A DNA stretch of 23,081 bases from a virus. Position numbers and translations under genes: made by a program. Position 1 is the first letter of the stretch. The number at the start of each line of letters is the position of its first letter. Below, piece after piece: positions 6,021 to 13,756 of the stretch. The notes under the pieces are model-generated. The model was not told the origin of the DNA. It ran no database searches and was given only the letters and a program-made list of their open reading frames with translations. The DNA lies in the IMG/VR virus record IMGVR_UViG_3300042141_000177, positions 1 through 23,081 of that record. One strand, given 5' to 3'.

Positions 6021-6374
6021 ATGACATACAAAATACGCAAACGTGAAAACGTAACACTATATCTCGCAAGTGAAGTAGTTGAATTAGACCCAAATGATTT
6101 CCGTGACTTGGAAGAAAATCCATATACTGGAGACAGTCAACAAGAGTTTTTAAAATACATTGAAAGCTTGAATCTAGACTATTCTGATCCATCGGAAGAA
6201 TTGGATTATGATGTACAAGAGAGTTTAAAAAAACTCGGAGAAAATATCGAATTAACAGAGTTTGGAAATTCTGCTGAAAAAGGTTCTAATACTTGGTTTG
6301 AGTTGGGAGAAGAAAATCCAGCATATCGTAGGACTGGTGGATTTGACGTTAGTTGTAGTAGCAACGATAACTAA
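6021..6374 (+). CDS. hypothetical acidic protein
   Basis: 117 residues, acidic, beginning MTYKIRKRENVTLYLASEVV. It has a strand-rich start, a middle with EFLKYIESLNLDYSDPSEEL, and a Gly/Asn/Ser-rich tail. No recognised domain. It has its own promoter, and the next gene begins one base after its stop. Confidence 0.62.
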   Translation: MTYKIRKRENVTLYLASEVVELDPNDFRDLEENPYTGDSQQEFLKYIESLNLDYSDPSEELDYDVQESLKKLGENIELTEFGNSAEKGSNTWFELGEENPAYRRTGGFDVSCSSNDN

Positions 6375-6375
6375 A

Positions 6376-7023
6376 ATGAAAAAGAAAAATAAACCATCTA
6401 AAAAAGTATCTATAGAGTTTGATGAAAGACATCTTGGAACTCTTGTAACGGCATTAGAAGTTTATTCTCGTCTTCGTTCTGGACAAATCAAAATTGCAAT
6501 GGATACAGCATTTTTGGATAAGGATCTGACGTATGAGGATGGAGAGGTTTTAGAGAGCATGGTGAGAACTATTGTTTTCCATAAAGAAAAAGAACTAATG
6601 GAACATAGAAATGCTTATTATGGTGTTGGTTGCGAAAAAATGAAAGATGGCACAGTTGCATGGGAAATTAAAAAGACCATCGATCAATATTTGCATTACC
6701 AAAGAAATGATGGTTATAGAAGTATTTGTAATGTTTCTGGTGATGGAGCTTTTCAAATTTCTGATGTTCCTATACCAAAAATAATAGAACCTTCTCGTAT
6801 GCTGTCGGAATTTGCTTATTGGAAACCGCAAAAAGAATTCAGAATTCCACAAAGATATCAAGATCGGGTGGATAAAGCAATGAAGAATAAAAACTTTACT
6901 TTGGTTTGGGAACTAGTAGACAAAGCATTTAAGAATTCTTTACCAAAAGGTTCTAGTTCTAGCGTACAAGAAGTTGCTGGAACATATTATGTAATTGTTA
7001 AAGAGCCATACAAAATGGATTGA
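6376..7023 (+). CDS. conserved phage hypothetical protein
   Basis: 215 residues from the ATG at 6376. The reading frame extends further upstream but only inside the previous gene. The N-terminal part (VSIEFDERHLGTLVTALEVY followed by SRLRSGQI) resembles helical segments of uncharacterised phage proteins I recognise. The C-terminal half has PSRMLSEFAYWKPQKEF and a short beta ending. No catalytic motif is seen. Its TGA shares bases with the start of the HNH gene, so the two are coupled. Confidence 0.65.
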   Translation: MKKKNKPSKKVSIEFDERHLGTLVTALEVYSRLRSGQIKIAMDTAFLDKDLTYEDGEVLESMVRTIVFHKEKELMEHRNAYYGVGCEKMKDGTVAWEIKKTIDQYLHYQRNDGYRSICNVSGDGAFQISDVPIPKIIEPSRMLSEFAYWKPQKEFRIPQRYQDRVDKAMKNKNFTLVWELVDKAFKNSLPKGSSSSVQEVAGTYYVIVKEPYKMD

Positions 7024-7607
7024 TGATGAAATTTATTGATAGACACAATGTTTTAATTTTAAATAAACACTGGATACCGATTAATACTACAACCGCTAGA
7101 CATTCGTTTTCTTTGATGTATTCGGATCATGCAAAGGGAATGATGATAGAACAAGATAAAGTAGTTCCATTGGAATGGCATGAATGGCTTTGTTTAAAAG
7201 TTAATGATACTGATAAAAAAATAAAAACCGTAAAAGGATTTATTAAAATTCCAACTGTTATTGTTTTAAATCATTATGATAAAATCCCAAGACAAACCGT
7301 AAAATTCACTCAAAAAAATTTATGGGAAAGAGATAATTTTACTTGTCAATATACTGGTAAAAAAATAACCAGATTAACAGGTAATATCGACCATATTATT
7401 CCTAAATCACAAGGAGGAAAAACAACATGGGAAAATTGTGTATTGGCGCATAAAGAAATAAACGCAAGAAAAGCCGATAAGACACCAGAACAAGCAGGAT
7501 TGAAACTTTTAAAAAAACCATCTGCGCCTAGATTCATGCCAGTTTCTTTTTATATTAGAAACAAAGACGAAATAGAAGATTGGAATTTATTTTTAAATAC
7601 AATTTAA
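7023..7607 (+). CDS. HNH endonuclease
   Basis: 194 residues from the ATG at 7023 (another ATG follows at 7026). The HNH motif lies in the second half: CQYTGKKI, then NIDHIIPKSQGGKTTWENCV with the catalytic DH, the central Asn in WENCV, and HKEINARKAD with the last His. The N-terminal domain (HNVLILNKHWIPINTTTARH) is the type found in stand-alone bacterial and phage HNH proteins. It could be a homing endonuclease or a host-DNA-degrading nuclease. The start overlaps the stop of the upstream gene. Confidence 0.85.
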   Translation: MMKFIDRHNVLILNKHWIPINTTTARHSFSLMYSDHAKGMMIEQDKVVPLEWHEWLCLKVNDTDKKIKTVKGFIKIPTVIVLNHYDKIPRQTVKFTQKNLWERDNFTCQYTGKKITRLTGNIDHIIPKSQGGKTTWENCVLAHKEINARKADKTPEQAGLKLLKKPSAPRFMPVSFYIRNKDEIEDWNLFLNTI

Positions 7608-7609
7608 TT

Positions 7610-7894
7610 ATGGAAAATATTATTGAAGAAATTACAAAATTGACTGACGAATGGTATCATTTGATAGGCAAAGATCATCATAAAGACAGAGACTGTCATT
7701 GGTATATCGAAACGAAATGGAGCTATGGTTATCCTCCAGTATATACGGTTCAACATTTTGGATATATTCTTGACAAAATAGAAGAAGAATGCGATTCTTA
7801 TGAAGAAGCACTAACTTTTTTGAGAGACACTTTAAAAAAAGAAATAGAAGATGAAAAACAATCTCAAAAAGAAAACGAAGAAAATGGATGGTAA
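7610..7894 (+). CDS. hypothetical protein
   Basis: 94 residues from the ATG at 7610, two bases after the HNH stop; a longer in-frame extension lies inside the HNH gene and is unlikely. It begins MENIIEEITKLTDEWYHLIG and has a His/Asp/Trp patch (KDHHKDRDCHWYIETKW) that could hint at metal or nucleic-acid binding, but no family was recognised. The C-terminus is a very charged helix. Confidence 0.62.
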   Translation: MENIIEEITKLTDEWYHLIGKDHHKDRDCHWYIETKWSYGYPPVYTVQHFGYILDKIEEECDSYEEALTFLRDTLKKEIEDEKQSQKENEENGW

Positions 7895-7895
7895 T

Positions 7896-8600
7896 ATGAA
7901 AACATTAAACAAAGACAAACCCTTATTATTTTTAGGAGATCATCACGGATCTTGGGGGTTATTATTTGATATTATCAAAGATAAAAATATTGAAAATTGC
8001 AATATCATTTCTGTCGGAGATCTTGGTATAGGGTTTAAATATAAAAAAGAATCTGAATATTCTCAATCAGAGAAACTTAGCAACATGTTCAAAGAAAGAA
8101 ACATCAATTTTTATGGTATTCCGGGGAATCATGATAATCGATTCTTTTTTGAAGGAAAAAATAGAATTGTTTTTGAAAATTTTGAACTAATTGAAGATTA
8201 TACTGTAATGAATTACGGAGACAAAACTATCCAATTTATTGGTGGTGCTGTTTCTATTGATAGAACTTCTCGCAAAGAAGGTGTTTCTTATTGGACGGAT
8301 GAAGCTGTTAAATTAGATAGAGACAAATGTAAAGAAGTTGATATTCTTGTAACCCACACCGCTCCGTCTTGGTGTTTTCCGCAACAGTTTAATGAAATGG
8401 TTTATGGTTGGGCATTGGAGGATGCTTACCTTATCGGAGATCTTAGCAATGAAAGAGCTATAATGGATGAAATTTTTAAACTATGTAAACCAAAACTTCA
8501 TCTATATGGTCATTTCCATAGTTCTTGGACAGAAGAGATTAATGGATGTAAACATAAATTGTTAGATATTAACGAGATTTGGGGAAATACATATGTTTAA
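7896..8600 (+). CDS. calcineurin-like metallophosphoesterase
   Basis: 234 residues from the ATG at 7896, one base after the previous stop. All five metal-binding blocks of the calcineurin-like phosphoesterase fold are present in order: GDHHG near the N-terminus (D-x-H), VGDLG, GIPGNHDN, VTHTAPS and YGHFHSS. Such enzymes use two metal ions to hydrolyse phosphomonoesters or diesters; the substrate cannot be read from the sequence. It is the first of three such enzymes in this window. The 3' end overlaps the next gene by 8 bases. Confidence 0.86.
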   Translation: MKTLNKDKPLLFLGDHHGSWGLLFDIIKDKNIENCNIISVGDLGIGFKYKKESEYSQSEKLSNMFKERNINFYGIPGNHDNRFFFEGKNRIVFENFELIEDYTVMNYGDKTIQFIGGAVSIDRTSRKEGVSYWTDEAVKLDRDKCKEVDILVTHTAPSWCFPQQFNEMVYGWALEDAYLIGDLSNERAIMDEIFKLCKPKLHLYGHFHSSWTEEINGCKHKLLDINEIWGNTYV

Positions 8601-8847
8601 TCTAAAAAGAATAAGTAGTATTATGACAGATGCATTATCGGCAACGGAATGTTTTTTTTATAATTCTTCCGTTTATAGAGAATTTTTGGAAGAAAGAGAA
8701 GAAGTATTAAAACATAAGTGGTTGGAAAGTGAAAAAAAAGGCTATGATATTGGTTATAGTGCTGCTCTAATCGATTGGATTATAAAATATAGAAGACAGT
8801 GGAGAAACCATAGAAAAAATAAATTGTGTAAATATACATATGGTTAA
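8593..8847 (+). CDS. small hypothetical protein
   Basis: 84 residues. A central helix carries many charged residues (LEEREEVLKHKWLESEKKGY) and is followed by DIGYSAALIDWIIKYRRQWR, an amphipathic, basic C-terminal segment of a kind I have seen in short bacterial proteins without assigned function. The start overlaps the phosphoesterase end by 8 bases and the end overlaps the next gene by 8 bases, so all three are likely co-translated. Confidence 0.6.
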   Translation: MFNLKRISSIMTDALSATECFFYNSSVYREFLEEREEVLKHKWLESEKKGYDIGYSAALIDWIIKYRRQWRNHRKNKLCKYTYG

Positions 8848-10414
8848 AATATACGGAAAATCTCAAATATTCGCTAAGGCATTTTTTGTTCCTATTCCTA
8901 TTACGAGTGTACCGCAATTACCAACTAACATTATTTGGACAGGTTTAGGTTCTGATAACAATTGGAGTACTTCTTCTAACTGGAATTTAAGAGTTCCCCA
9001 AGATTATGACACTCTTAAATTTGCTGGGTCAACTCGTTTAATTCCCCTTAACAATTTGACAAATGATATGCCTTTCCGTGGTATATTTTTTAATCCTGGA
9101 TCAGGAGCTTTTCGTTTAGATGGTAATAGGTTTGTTTTATATTCAAATAGTATTGTGAACAGTTCTAATAATATTCAAACTATTAATAATAATATTAATT
9201 TGGGGCTAAACGCAGAAACAGTAAATTGCGCAACTTCTTCCATTAATCTTAACTGTAATATAAGCGGTTCTGGATCTTTAACAAAAGTTGGGAGATCTTT
9301 ATTAACATTAAGTGGTAATAATACATATACAGGAAATACCTATATAAGTTCTGGTATTGTTTCTATTTTAAATAGCAATCCATTTGGGACAGGAAAAGTT
9401 TATCTTTCGGGAAGTGTTGCTGGTATTTCTGTTAATTCAAACGCGAGTCCAACGAATGTAATTATCAACAATCCTATTTTTATAGATGGCGTAAGACAAA
9501 GCTTTGGATATAATATTCAAGCACAAAAAAATACAATATTAAATGGTTTAATAACAGTAGGACCTAGACCGTTTCTTCCAAGTGGTTTAGAAGTTGGAAC
9601 CAATTCAACAATGACAATAAACGGTGGAATTACTGCATTTTATTCGATGAATACACCGCTTAGATTTACGGGAACAACGAATAACGTAAATACAGGAACT
9701 TTTGTTATAAGTTCTAAACCTATTATTATGGATAATCCTAATGGTGGAATTACTACTAGTCCTAATTTTCCAGTTGAAAATATAATTTTAGCCGTTACAG
9801 GAAATAAATGCGATTGGATAATCGTTAATACAACTTTTACAACACTTCTTCCATATGCTATTAATAACGATATTATAACATTTGCAACTAAATCTAGAAT
9901 TGATTTAAACGGAAATCACCAAAAAATTAGACCAACGTTCAATATTGCACATCAATTTAATATATTAACTTCTTGTAATATATATAATAACAAATCTAAT
10001 TTTGTTGATTTAAACATTAATTGTGAACTACCATCAGCAATAAACTATTCATATACAGGTAGCATTTCTGGTAATGTCAACTTACATAAAAATGGAACTG
10101 GTATGTTTCGTGTTTCTGGTATTTATGGTATTACTCCACAAAATATTGGTTTGAGATATACTGGATTTACGGCAATCTCCGCAGGGACTATATTAAATTA
10201 TATTACATATTCCAATCCTTCTAATAAAATAAATTATTCACGATTTACTGCTACATCATTAACTGTTGATTTTGCAATTCCCCCAATAGCTGGTGATTCT
10301 TTTATATTGTTAGGTGGAAGAACGGTTAATTCCTATCCATCGGTAACATTACAAAATGCTTCTGGTAGAACAGGATCTTACAACTCAACAACTTCAACTT
10401 TATCAATTACATAA
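8840..10414 (+). CDS. autotransporter-type beta-strand repeat protein (probable adhesin or tail-fibre-like protein)
   Basis: 524 residues, rich in Asn, Ser, Thr and Ile, with the short strands and turns of a right-handed beta-helix. The N-terminal block IIWTGLGSDNNWSTSSNWN with DTLKFAG is the W-x-G...NW opening typical of proteins carrying passenger-associated transport repeats. One clear repeat is GSGSLTKVGRSLLTLSGNNT plus YTGNTYISSGIVSI at about 143-176; a weaker one is GNVNLHKNGTGMFRVSG later on. No autotransporter barrel, signal peptide or cell-wall anchor is seen. In bacteria such repeats occur in surface proteins, especially of Verrucomicrobia, Planctomycetes and Proteobacteria. In a phage a virion surface or receptor-binding role is the simplest guess. 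Confidence 0.72.
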   Translation: MVKIYGKSQIFAKAFFVPIPITSVPQLPTNIIWTGLGSDNNWSTSSNWNLRVPQDYDTLKFAGSTRLIPLNNLTNDMPFRGIFFNPGSGAFRLDGNRFVLYSNSIVNSSNNIQTINNNINLGLNAETVNCATSSINLNCNISGSGSLTKVGRSLLTLSGNNTYTGNTYISSGIVSILNSNPFGTGKVYLSGSVAGISVNSNASPTNVIINNPIFIDGVRQSFGYNIQAQKNTILNGLITVGPRPFLPSGLEVGTNSTMTINGGITAFYSMNTPLRFTGTTNNVNTGTFVISSKPIIMDNPNGGITTSPNFPVENIILAVTGNKCDWIIVNTTFTTLLPYAINNDIITFATKSRIDLNGNHQKIRPTFNIAHQFNILTSCNIYNNKSNFVDLNINCELPSAINYSYTGSISGNVNLHKNGTGMFRVSGIYGITPQNIGLRYTGFTAISAGTILNYITYSNPSNKINYSRFTATSLTVDFAIPPIAGDSFILLGGRTVNSYPSVTLQNASGRTGSYNSTTSTLSIT

Positions 10415-10415
10415 T

Positions 10416-10661
10416 ATGGTTATACAAAGAGATACAAACAACTGGTCATTTAGTACAGAGGAACAAAACGGCCTTTGGCATTTAATATTTGACAATAATA
10501 AAAATGTGATAACATTGTTTGAATCGATTGGTATTACATCAACTCAAGAAAACCTTTTTGTTGGTACAAAGGAAGAGTGTGATCGATATATAATCGACGA
10601 AGAACTATATCACATAATCGACGAAGAACCATATCATATAACTGATGAAAACTCACAATAA
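10416..10661 (+). CDS. hypothetical protein with C-terminal tandem repeat
   Basis: 81 residues from the ATG at 10416, one base after the stop of the beta-repeat protein; an in-frame extension into that gene is unlikely. It starts MVIQRDTNNWSFSTEEQNGL. The C-terminus repeats an eight-residue unit (IIDEELYH, IIDEEPYH, ITDE) encoded by a 24-base tandem repeat. Its position directly after a possible fibre gene is where phages often place a fibre accessory or chaperone; that role is only positional inference. Confidence 0.6.
   Translation: MVIQRDTNNWSFSTEEQNGLWHLIFDNNKNVITLFESIGITSTQENLFVGTKEECDRYIIDEELYHIIDEEPYHITDENSQ
10590..10649 (+). repeat. 24-base tandem repeat, 2.5 copies, inside a gene
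   Basis: Copies at 10590-10613 and 10614-10637 differ at only two positions; a degenerate half copy follows at 10638-10649. The unit length is a multiple of three, so copy number can change without breaking the frame. Confidence 0.8.
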
Positions 10662-10725
10662 AAAATTACTAGCATTTTTAATTTTGATAATTTTCAGCAT
10701 AGCATATTTTTTATTGACTTTATAA
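10645..10725 (+). CDS. 26-residue membrane peptide
   Basis: ATG at 10645 to TAA at 10723-10725. The peptide starts MKTHNKKLLAFLILIIFSIA and is a short basic head followed by one hydrophobic helix. It overlaps the end of the previous gene by 17 bases, and its last codons overlap the -35 box of the following promoter. Size alone cannot prove it is translated, but basic-head plus single-helix microproteins recur in this window. Confidence 0.38.
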   Translation: MKTHNKKLLAFLILIIFSIAYFLLTL

Positions 10726-10741
10726 AAAAGTAATCTATCAT
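10714..10741 (+). promoter_or_regulatory. sigma70-like promoter upstream of GIY-YIG gene and RNA ligase 2
   Basis: TTGACT at 10714-10719 and TATCAT at 10736-10741 with a 16-base spacer. The predicted start near 10748 coincides with an ATG at 10749 that opens only a 16-codon reading frame. Confidence 0.55.
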
Positions 10742-10748
10742 AAGATTC

Positions 10749-10799
10749 ATGAAAGTCATTCTTCCAATAGAAGAAGGTTATTTTAATATTAAAACTTAA
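10749..10799 (+). CDS. 16-residue micro-ORF at a promoter start
   Basis: Reads MKVILPIEEGYFNIKT then TAA. The ATG sits where full-length genes begin behind the other promoters of this window. It loosely resembles the start of RNA ligase 2 (MKAFNFPSSEEF), so it may be the stranded 5' end of a gene disrupted when the GIY-YIG gene arrived, or a leader peptide. The evidence is thin. Confidence 0.3.
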   Translation: MKVILPIEEGYFNIKT

Positions 10800-10839
10800 A
10801 TTAGACTGGTATAATTTGTATTACTGTATAAGTAATTAT

Positions 10840-11598
10840 ATGGTGATTTACAAAACAACAAATATAATCAATAATAAAATATATGTTGGAAAATCTATAA
10901 AAGAAAAAAATTCTTACATAGGATCTGGTATATTATTAAACAGAGCAATTAAAAAATATGGAAAAAATAATTTTATAAAAGAAATTATAGATCGTGCAAA
11001 TACATTGGAAGAATTAAACGAGAAGGAAATATATTGGATAGAAAAATTAAATTCTACTGATCAAAAAATAGGGTACAATATAGCAAAGGGCGGTACTGGT
11101 GGGGATACTCTGAGCAATCATCCAAATGAATTAAAAATACGTAAAAAAATAAGAGAATCTTTAGATAAAATTCAAAAAACATCAGAACATAGAAAAAAAG
11201 CATCTGAAAATTTTAAAAAAATTTGGAAAAGAGAAGGATATAGAGAAAAGATGGCTGGTAAAATGAAAGGGCGAAAAATAACATGGAAAGATAAAATTAG
11301 AAAAAGTGTTAATGCTTATTATGCTGAAAATGGTCCGAGAAAAGTATCAGAAGAAACCAAATTAAAAATAGTTAAAAATAGAAAATCTAAGTTTACTGTA
11401 AAAATACCTGATGATATTCAAAATAAAATTGTTAGTCTATATAAAGATTTTGGTGCATCTAGAATTTCTGAAATTTTACTAAAAGAAAATAATCAGATAG
11501 TATCTAGATTCTTAATAATAAGAGTTTTAAAAGAAAAAGGATTATATAAAAAAAATTGTAAAGGATTAAAATTTTTGAAAAATAATGAAGGCGTTTAA
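10840..11598 (+). CDS. GIY-YIG homing endonuclease
   Basis: 252 residues from the ATG at 10840; a TTG-initiated extension to 10816 is less likely. The GIY-YIG nuclease domain covers about residues 1-90: VIYKTTN and IYVGKS as the two signature strands, SYIGSG, a Lys-rich helix with AIKKYGKNNF, and the catalytic Glu in EKEIYWIEKL. The remainder is very basic with NUMOD3-like helices (SEHRKKASENFKKIW, EETKLKIVKNRKSKF) and a final helix-turn-helix-like segment, both probably for DNA recognition. It overlaps RNA ligase 2 by 14 bases and separates that gene from the nearest promoter, as expected of an invading mobile gene. Confidence 0.85.
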   Translation: MVIYKTTNIINNKIYVGKSIKEKNSYIGSGILLNRAIKKYGKNNFIKEIIDRANTLEELNEKEIYWIEKLNSTDQKIGYNIAKGGTGGDTLSNHPNELKIRKKIRESLDKIQKTSEHRKKASENFKKIWKREGYREKMAGKMKGRKITWKDKIRKSVNAYYAENGPRKVSEETKLKIVKNRKSKFTVKIPDDIQNKIVSLYKDFGASRISEILLKENNQIVSRFLIIRVLKEKGLYKKNCKGLKFLKNNEGV

Positions 11599-12664
11599 TT
11601 TTCCTTCTTCGGAAGAATTTTGTATCAGAAATTGTGTTATTGGAAATACTGAGTGTGTACTAATATTTCCTATTAAACATGATATTAAATGGAATGATGA
11701 GAATAAAATATTCCGTTCTTCTATTTGGACTAAAGATGGAAAATTGGTTAGTGCCTCATGGAAAAAATTCACAAATCTCGGAGAACAATTAGATTTTGAA
11801 CCACTCGATACTGATTCTGATATTGAGTTTGTTCACAAACTAGATGGATCGACTCTGATTGTTTCAAAATTTAAAGGAGAATTAATTGTTAGAACAAGAG
11901 GAACTCATGATGCAACCATATTAGATAATGGTGATGAAATTTCTTTTTTGAAGCAAAAATATCCTTTAATTTTTGATAATAATATTTTGAATAACGAGAA
12001 ATATTCAATTGTTTGCGAATGGTATTCTCCTAAAAACATTATAGTTGAAAGAGAAGCAGAAGAACCAACAATTTGGCTTACGGGTGTGATAAAACATGAT
12101 GATTATTCTTATGTATTACAAAACGATTTAGATATATTTGCTACTGATTGGAAAATAGGAAGACCTATTCGATATCGGTTTAATTCACTTTATTCTATGA
12201 TCGAATCGGTTAATCAATGGAAAAAAGGGGAAGGAATTGTAATTTACGGTAATAATGGGCAGATACTCAAAAAAACCAAGTCTGATCGTTATCTTCTTCT
12301 ACATAAAATTAAATCTCAATTAAGTTCTACTAAAAATTTAATCGAATTTTATGTAGATAAGGAAATGCCATCTTGTAGTGATTTCTATAAATTAATCGAA
12401 ACGGAGTTTGATTATGAGATAGCCATTCAATTAAAAGATGAGATTGAGAAGATTTGCGAAGCAGGAGAAAAATCAAAAAAATATATTGATCATATCCTAG
12501 AAGTATTGCACGATATTAGAAAAGTAGAGACGAGAAAAGAACAAGCTGAAATGATTAAGAGAAACTTCCAAGAAAATTCTTCGTTTGCTTTTTCAATTCT
12601 TGATGGTAAGATTATTAACAAAGAACAGTGGATTAAACTGATAAACCAAAAGTATGAAAGTTAA
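11585..12664 (+). CDS. RNA ligase, T4 Rnl1 type
   Basis: 359 residues, close to the 374 of T4 RNA ligase 1. Visible parts are an N-terminal strand region ending WKKFTNLGEQ, motif I KLDGST with the adenylated Lys at 85, VRTRGT after it, CEWYSPKNIIV at 144-154, motif IV EGIVIY at 216-221 and a Lys-rich motif V (LKKTKSDRYL). A helical C-terminal domain follows, as in Rnl1. In T4 this enzyme with polynucleotide kinase reseals tRNA cut by the host anticodon nuclease PrrC. Here it is joined to the GIY-YIG gene by a 14-base overlap and to the next gene by an 11-base overlap. The tRNA-repair role is inferred from family and from the kinase-like gene at 21725. Confidence 0.85.
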   Translation: MKAFNFPSSEEFCIRNCVIGNTECVLIFPIKHDIKWNDENKIFRSSIWTKDGKLVSASWKKFTNLGEQLDFEPLDTDSDIEFVHKLDGSTLIVSKFKGELIVRTRGTHDATILDNGDEISFLKQKYPLIFDNNILNNEKYSIVCEWYSPKNIIVEREAEEPTIWLTGVIKHDDYSYVLQNDLDIFATDWKIGRPIRYRFNSLYSMIESVNQWKKGEGIVIYGNNGQILKKTKSDRYLLLHKIKSQLSSTKNLIEFYVDKEMPSCSDFYKLIETEFDYEIAIQLKDEIEKICEAGEKSKKYIDHILEVLHDIRKVETRKEQAEMIKRNFQENSSFAFSILDGKIINKEQWIKLINQKYES

Positions 12665-12890
12665 AGAGTTAATAGAAATTTTATCACAAAAAGATCAAAA
12701 TATGCGTGTGGTTGTGGATGGATACGAAACTGGATATGATGAATTGGAAAAAGTCTATCTAGTTAAAATAGCTCCCAATCCCAAAGCAGATGTAAAAACA
12801 TGGGAGGGCGATTTTGATGAAGTTGATCTTCATCCTAAAAACTCTTATGAAGAAAATGAAATAGCATTATGCTTACCTAGAAAATCATGA
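12654..12890 (+). CDS. conserved phage protein of unknown function
   Basis: 78 residues. It begins MKVKELIEILSQKDQNMRVV followed by VDGYETGYDELEKVY, a pattern I recognise from a widespread small phage family of unknown function. It overlaps the RNA ligase end by 11 bases. The C-terminal half is acidic and shows no catalytic residues. It looks full length. Confidence 0.72.
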   Translation: MKVKELIEILSQKDQNMRVVVDGYETGYDELEKVYLVKIAPNPKADVKTWEGDFDEVDLHPKNSYEENEIALCLPRKS

Positions 12891-12893
12891 ATT

Positions 12894-13208
12894 ATGTATA
12901 TTAATATAACAATAAGAAATTTTTGCAAACCAAGAAAAAAATTTGAAAAATATTTTTCATTTTATAAACAACTTTCCAAATATAAAAATTTAGAATTTGA
13001 AATTTTTTATTCAGGGGAAAATATTTTTCAATTTGAATTAGATTTTGCTCCAATTACAAGAGATCATGGTGGTTTGGGTATAAATTTAAATTTTTTGGGG
13101 TTTGAAGCTGGCTTTAGAATTTACGACTCCAGACATTGGGATTATAAAAATTGGTGTTGGGAAGAAACAACAGAAGAAATGGTGAACAAAAATTTTGATA
13201 ATTTTTAA
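12894..13208 (+). CDS. conserved phage protein of unknown function
   Basis: 104 residues, aromatic-rich. It carries DHGGLGINLNFLGFEAGFRI then YDSRHWDYKNWCWEE, which I recognise from a small family spread among phages and without known function. The strand-rich pattern suggests a compact beta fold. It starts three bases after the preceding stop. A promoter for the next unit follows immediately. Confidence 0.7.
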   Translation: MYINITIRNFCKPRKKFEKYFSFYKQLSKYKNLEFEIFYSGENIFQFELDFAPITRDHGGLGINLNFLGFEAGFRIYDSRHWDYKNWCWEETTEEMVNKNFDNF

Positions 13209-13210
13209 TA

Positions 13211-13239
13211 TTGACATTTCTATAAAATTAATTTAATAT
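13211..13239 (+). promoter_or_regulatory. sigma70-like promoter
   Basis: TTGACA at 13211-13216 and TAATAT at 13234-13239 with a 17-base spacer. The expected start near 13246 is one base before the ATG at 13247. Confidence 0.65.
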
Positions 13240-13246
13240 TATCTGT

Positions 13247-13756
13247 ATGGATAAAGAACTCGAAATAGAACTCGTAAAGAAGTACCCCAAAATTCTCCGT
13301 GATTATAAAGGAGACCCAATGCAAACTTGCATGGCATGGGGAATGGAGTTCGATAACGGCTGGAAAGATTTAATAGATAAAGCTCTACATAAATTGCAAT
13401 ATTTTTGTGATTTATCTTCTAAAGAAGGGGAAACAGTACAAGTCATTGCTACACAGATGAAGGAAAAAATCGGAACTCTTGCCTTTTACTTCACGGGAGA
13501 AGGTGGCAAAAGAGAAGATTGGGATATTATCGATGACATAATTACAGAAACAGAAAGGCGTTCTGCACATGTCTGCGAAGTTTCCGGAAAGTATGGAGAG
13601 CTTTGTCATAAGGGTAGTTGGTTCAAAACTCTTTGTTACGAGGAAGCAAGAAAGCGAGGATATAAAGCATGTAATCCTGGCACTGAGGAATATTGGAAAG
13701 AGAAAGACGCAAAAGGAGAAAAAAATGACAACCACGAAGAACTTAGAACAACTTGA
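13247..13756 (+). CDS. conserved phage protein with Cys-rich segment
   Basis: 169 residues. Blocks KYPKILRDYKG, CMAWGMEFDNGWKDLI, VQVIATQMKEKIGTLAFYFT and CEVSGKYGELCHKGSWFKTL with a following Cys match a phage family I recognise by pattern; relatives usually have a C-x-x-C there, giving a possible zinc-binding region. Here the first pair is C-x-x-x, so metal binding may be altered. No function is known. It is the first gene behind its promoter, with virtually no leader. Confidence 0.7.
   Translation: MDKELEIELVKKYPKILRDYKGDPMQTCMAWGMEFDNGWKDLIDKALHKLQYFCDLSSKEGETVQVIATQMKEKIGTLAFYFTGEGGKREDWDIIDDIITETERRSAHVCEVSGKYGELCHKGSWFKTLCYEEARKRGYKACNPGTEEYWKEKDAKGEKNDNHEELRTT
13711..13718 (+). promoter_or_regulatory. 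Shine-Dalgarno site
   Basis: AAAAGGAG lies 6 bases before the ATG at 13725. It is one of the few strong ribosome binding sites in the window and fixes that start inside the preceding gene rather than the earlier in-frame ATG at 13569. Confidence 0.7.

Noticed and set aside
13412-13735. Minus-strand ORFs of about 60-120 codons opposite + strand genes (also at 497, 1441, 1743, 6595, 7346, 11566, 14216, 17919 and 19291)
   Set aside because: They mirror well-supported + strand genes, show no known motifs and lack start signals.
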